From JBFFXF01 sp041569895 (lineage in GTDB: Bacteria > Planctomycetota > UBA8108 > JACQVS01): DNA of 6,915 bases. The position numbers and the translations under genes are program-made. Below, piece by piece: positions 4,896 to 6,915 of the stretch. How positions within the stretch are numbered: the stretch's first letter is position 1; each line of letters opens with the position of its first letter. The DNA lies in contig JBFFXF010000344.1 of NCBI GenBank assembly GCA_041569895.1, forward strand, positions 1 through 6,915, read 5' to 3'. The notes beneath the pieces were generated by a model. It saw nothing but the letters and a program-made list of their open reading frames with translations. It was not told the origin of the DNA and did not search any database.

Positions 4896-6915
4896 TACTC
4901 GAACCAGCCCTTGAGCTTCCTCGGCGGCCGCGCCGGAACGGCCGGCTGCTGCGGGGCGACGTCGCCCGGAGCCAGCGTCCCTGGCGCTGTCCCTGGCGCC
5001 GTCCCCGGCGTCGGTCCCGTTCCGGGTGTCGCCACGGGCGCCGACGGTCCGGTCGTCGCCGGGACGGAGGGCGCCGCGCCCGCACCGGCAGCGCCCGTAC
5101 CGCTATTGTAATCGGTCCTGCGGTCCGTTCCAGACGCGCCGTACGCTCCACGGCCGTCCTCCGGGCGTCGGCCGAGGCCGCCCTCGGCCCCCGGATTGAC
5201 GCTGAAGCGCCGCCCGTCGAGGTCGTCCGACTCGGGGAACAGAGTCGAGCGCTCGCGCGGCGCGTCGGGGCGGTCGAACTTGGTCGTCTTGATGTCCGGA
5301 TCGAAAGCCATCATCTGGTCCTGCGCCTGGCGCGTCAGGTCGATGCCGTCGCGGAACTCCTCGTCGGTCAGGATGTGCGCCTGCAGGAAGACGTAGAGGT
5401 TGTTCTGCGACTGGTCGACGGACTCCGACCGGAAGAGCTTGCCGAGGATCGGGATGTCGCCGAGGATCGGCACCTTGTCGACGGTCTTCGAGCTGTTCTC
5501 GCGCGTCAGCCCGCCGATCACGAAGAGCTTGCCATCCGGCACGGTCACCGACGACGTCACGGTGTTCTCGGCCTTCGGGGGTAGCGTCGTGGCCGTGCCC
5601 TGGCCCTGGAAGGCCGACACCGAGAGGTCCATCGTCAGGAAGACCGCCTTCTCGGAGCCGCTGATCGTCGGCGTGATCGCCAGGCTGATGCCCGCCGGCT
5701 CGCCGGTCTGCTGCTGGAGGGTCGTCTGGTTCTGCTGCACCGACGTATTGGTGACGAACCGCGTCTCGAGGATGTCGATGCGGTTCTCCTCGTTGTCGTC
5801 TGCGAGGATGAACGGCGTCGCGAGGATCTGCGAGTCCGAGTTGTTCTTGAAGAACGTGATGATCGCCGGAAACTCGCCGTTGTTCATGATCGCGCCGAGC
5901 CCGCCGATCGGCGGCTGGGTGAGATCGAAGACGCGCGTGAAGGTGTCGACATCGATGCTGGTGAGGCCGAAGTTGCTGGCGCCGAGGAAGCGCATCGCGT
6001 CGTCGTCGGGGTTGCCCGCGATCAGCTCGATCGCGTAGTTGAGGCTCGATCCCGACTGCACCTGCACCAGCGCCGCCTCGAGGAAGACCTGGCGGCGCTT
6101 GGCGTCGATCTTCGAGAGGATGTTGAGGATCTCGTCGAAGTCCTCGGGCTCCGCCTGGATCATCAGCGAGTTGGTCGGCTCGTGCGGGACGATGAGGCTG
6201 GGGAGCGGCTCGTTCTGCGCCGCACCGCCGGCCTGGCCGGTGGCCGCCGGGGTGCGCGTCGACACCCGCGGCACGCCCGTCGTCCGGGTCGTTCCCCGGG
6301 TCGTGCCGCGCGTCGTGCGGCTCAGCCCCGCCTGCCCCGAGCCCTCGATCAGCAGTTGCAGGTCCTGGGCGACCTCGATCGCCTTGAGGTAGCGCACCTG
6401 GTAGATATTCGTGCGCAGCCGGCGGTTCTCGTAGCGGATGTCGAGCTCGCCGAGCAGCATCTCGATGTCCTGGAGGTCGTGGAGCAGGTAGGTCTCGATG
6501 ATGATCTTGTTGGTGCGCAGGTCGGGGATCAGCTTGGTCGAGAAGTCGGTCTGCTGGCCGGTGATCGTCGACGTCGACGACGGCGTGGTCGTCGGCGTCC
6601 TCGCGGTCACCTGGCGCTGGCCCGACGTGCCGAAGCGCCCCGCGAGGCCGCGCTGCCGGCCCTGGATGAACTCGTTCATGGTGTTGGCGAGCTCGGTCGA
6701 GTCGGCCCATTCGACCTGGATGATCTTGACGATGCGCTCCGGTTCGGGGAACGGCACGTCGATCAGCCGCAGCAGCTGCTGGAGGTAATTCAGCAGACCG
6801 AACTTCGCGGTGATGATGAGCTTCTGCGTGTTGTTCACCTCGACCATGCTGAAGCTCGACGAGCCCCGCCGTCCCGCCTGGGTGCCGCCGCGCGCCGTGG
6901 TCGTGCCGCTGACCA
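4895..6915 (-). CDS. gspD: Type II secretion outer-membrane secretin GspD (5' end missing)
   Basis: Forms the multimeric outer-membrane channel of the T2SS. The frame is open to the right edge (672 codons plus a partial one), so the signal peptide, N0 and first part of N1 are outside; the internal ATG at 6847 is not the start. Counting from that ATG: second half of N1 (1-32, NNTQKLIITA), N2 (about 38-137), N3 (about 144-247), then the secretin domain from RRQVFLEAALVQV (251) to about 495. Within it, FPAIITFF (326), ILATPFILADDN (341), GISLAITPTIS (386) and the secretin signature (437-473, with VPDGK, VIGGL and VPILGDIPILG) are clear. A charged segment (about 496-550) leads to a Gly/Pro/Ala/Thr-rich tail ending RPPRKLKGWFE. 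Thr/Gly/Ser/Arg-rich inserts interrupt each N-module at the same loop. The stop overlaps gspE. PilQ or a type III secretin is unlikely given the neighbours. Confidence 0.96.
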   Translation of the reverse strand, partial: VSGTTTARGGTQAGRRGSSSFSMVEVNNTQKLIITAKFGLLNYLQQLLRLIDVPFPEPERIVKIIQVEWADSTELANTMNEFIQGRQRGLAGRFGTSGQRQVTARTPTTTPSSTSTITGQQTDFSTKLIPDLRTNKIIIETYLLHDLQDIEMLLGELDIRYENRRLRTNIYQVRYLKAIEVAQDLQLLIEGSGQAGLSRTTRGTTRGTTRTTGVPRVSTRTPAATGQAGGAAQNEPLPSLIVPHEPTNSLMIQAEPEDFDEILNILSKIDAKRRQVFLEAALVQVQSGSSLNYAIELIAGNPDDDAMRFLGASNFGLTSIDVDTFTRVFDLTQPPIGGLGAIMNNGEFPAIITFFKNNSDSQILATPFILADDNEENRIDILETRFVTNTSVQQNQTTLQQQTGEPAGISLAITPTISGSEKAVFLTMDLSVSAFQGQGTATTLPPKAENTVTSSVTVPDGKLFVIGGLTRENSSKTVDKVPILGDIPILGKLFRSESVDQSQNNLYVFLQAHILTDEEFRDGIDLTRQAQDQMMAFDPDIKTTKFDRPDAPRERSTLFPESDDLDGRRFSVNPGAEGGLGRRPEDGRGAYGASGTDRRTDYNSGTGAAGAGAAPSVPATTGPSAPVATPGTGPTPGTAPGTAPGTLAPGDVAPQQPAVPARPPRKLKGWFE
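4977..5012 (-). repeat. Imperfect 12-bp tandem repeat in the gspD tail
   Basis: Three adjacent 12-bp units on the plus strand (gtccctggcgct, gtccctggcgcc, gtccccggcgtc) differ at two or three bases. On the coding strand they encode Pro-Gly-Thr-Ala type repeats (about residues 612-623 of the gspD fragment). Copy number changes would stay in frame, so the tail length may vary between strains. Confidence 0.75.
6206..6337 (-). other. Thr/Arg/Gly-rich insert in the GspD N3 module, with DNA repeats
   Basis: Residues about 171-214 of the gspD fragment. The core, RTTRGTTRGTTRTTG (6275-6319), is encoded by imperfect 12-bp repeats. It lies between the first N3 strand and helix (IYQVRYLKAIEVAQDLQLLI) and the second half (PSLIVPHEPTNSLMIQA). 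N3 of known GspD carries a Gly/Ser-rich loop at this place, facing the channel; here it is long and Thr/Arg-rich. Confidence 0.7.
6536..6658 (-). other. Thr/Ser-rich insert in the GspD N2 module
   Basis: Residues about 64-104 of the gspD fragment, rich in Thr, Ser, Gly, Gln and Arg. It separates IIQVEWADSTELANTMNEFI from the second half of the module (TNKIIIETYLLHDLQDIEML). It is presumably disordered and sits at the same fold position as the N3 insert. Confidence 0.6.

Noticed and set aside
3147..5111. A 654-codon open frame on the plus strand opposite gspE and the gspD end
   Set aside because: Its translation is full of His, Asp, Arg, Leu and Val without any domain, typical of the antisense of a GC-rich gene. 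gspE on the other strand has every family motif.
5103..6710. A 535-codon minus-strand frame overlapping gspD
   Set aside because: Arg/His/Pro/Ala-rich shadow in a different frame of gspD, no motifs.
4895..6847. gspD starting at the internal ATG at 6847
   Set aside because: The same frame continues without a stop to the right edge and the ATG falls in the middle of an N-module, so the true start is outside the window.
1..6915. A novel or undescribed system
   Set aside because: Every coding region is explained by the known type II secretion pathway in its standard gene order. Only local variations stand out.

Overview
The window is one segment of a type II secretion system (T2SS, general secretion pathway) operon. 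Every gene lies on the minus strand, so transcription runs from the right edge to the left. In transcription order it holds gspD (outer-membrane secretin, 5' end outside the window), gspE (assembly ATPase), gspF (inner-membrane platform protein), gspG (major pseudopilin), gspH and gspI (minor pseudopilins), and the first 20 codons of gspJ at the left edge. This is the classical D-E-F-G-H-I-J order. gspC and gspK-M would lie outside, if present. No RNA gene, insertion sequence or CRISPR array is visible, and the only non-coding stretches are short spacers (at most 173 bp).

Layout from right to left. gspD (4895-6915) carries the second half of an N1 module, N2, N3, the secretin domain and a long low-complexity C-terminal tail. 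It overlaps gspE by one base (TAATG). gspE (3192-4895) has intact Walker A, Walker B, Asp-box, His-box and tetracysteine zinc motifs. A 43-bp gap leads to gspF (1907-3148). A 173-bp gap with several possible mRNA hairpins leads to gspG (1308-1733). A 77-bp gap holding a perfect 15-bp tandem duplication over the gspG stop leads to gspH (658-1230). gspI (66-692) overlaps gspH by 35 bp, and gspJ begins 5 bp after gspI ends.

How the parts work together, from knowledge of the family: GspE hydrolyses ATP at the cytoplasmic face and acts through GspF to assemble GspG subunits into a periplasmic pseudopilus tipped by GspH, GspI, GspJ (and K). The pseudopilus drives folded periplasmic proteins out through the GspD channel. 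All four pseudopilins keep the prepilin peptidase site (Gly before Phe) and Glu at +5, so the system looks functional.

The DNA is GC-rich and the genes are those of a diderm bacterium. Long antisense open frames are the usual shadow of GC-rich coding. The proteins do not look like close relatives of the enterobacterial system. A Myxococcota or other deltaproteobacterial, Planctomycetota or similar GC-rich environmental lineage is plausible, but this is a guess. The window is mostly a conventional T2SS core. The less ordinary points are the Thr/Gly/Arg-rich insertions at the same loop of each GspD N-module, the GspD tail, the long GspI, the structured gspF-gspG spacer and the tandem duplication at the gspG stop.
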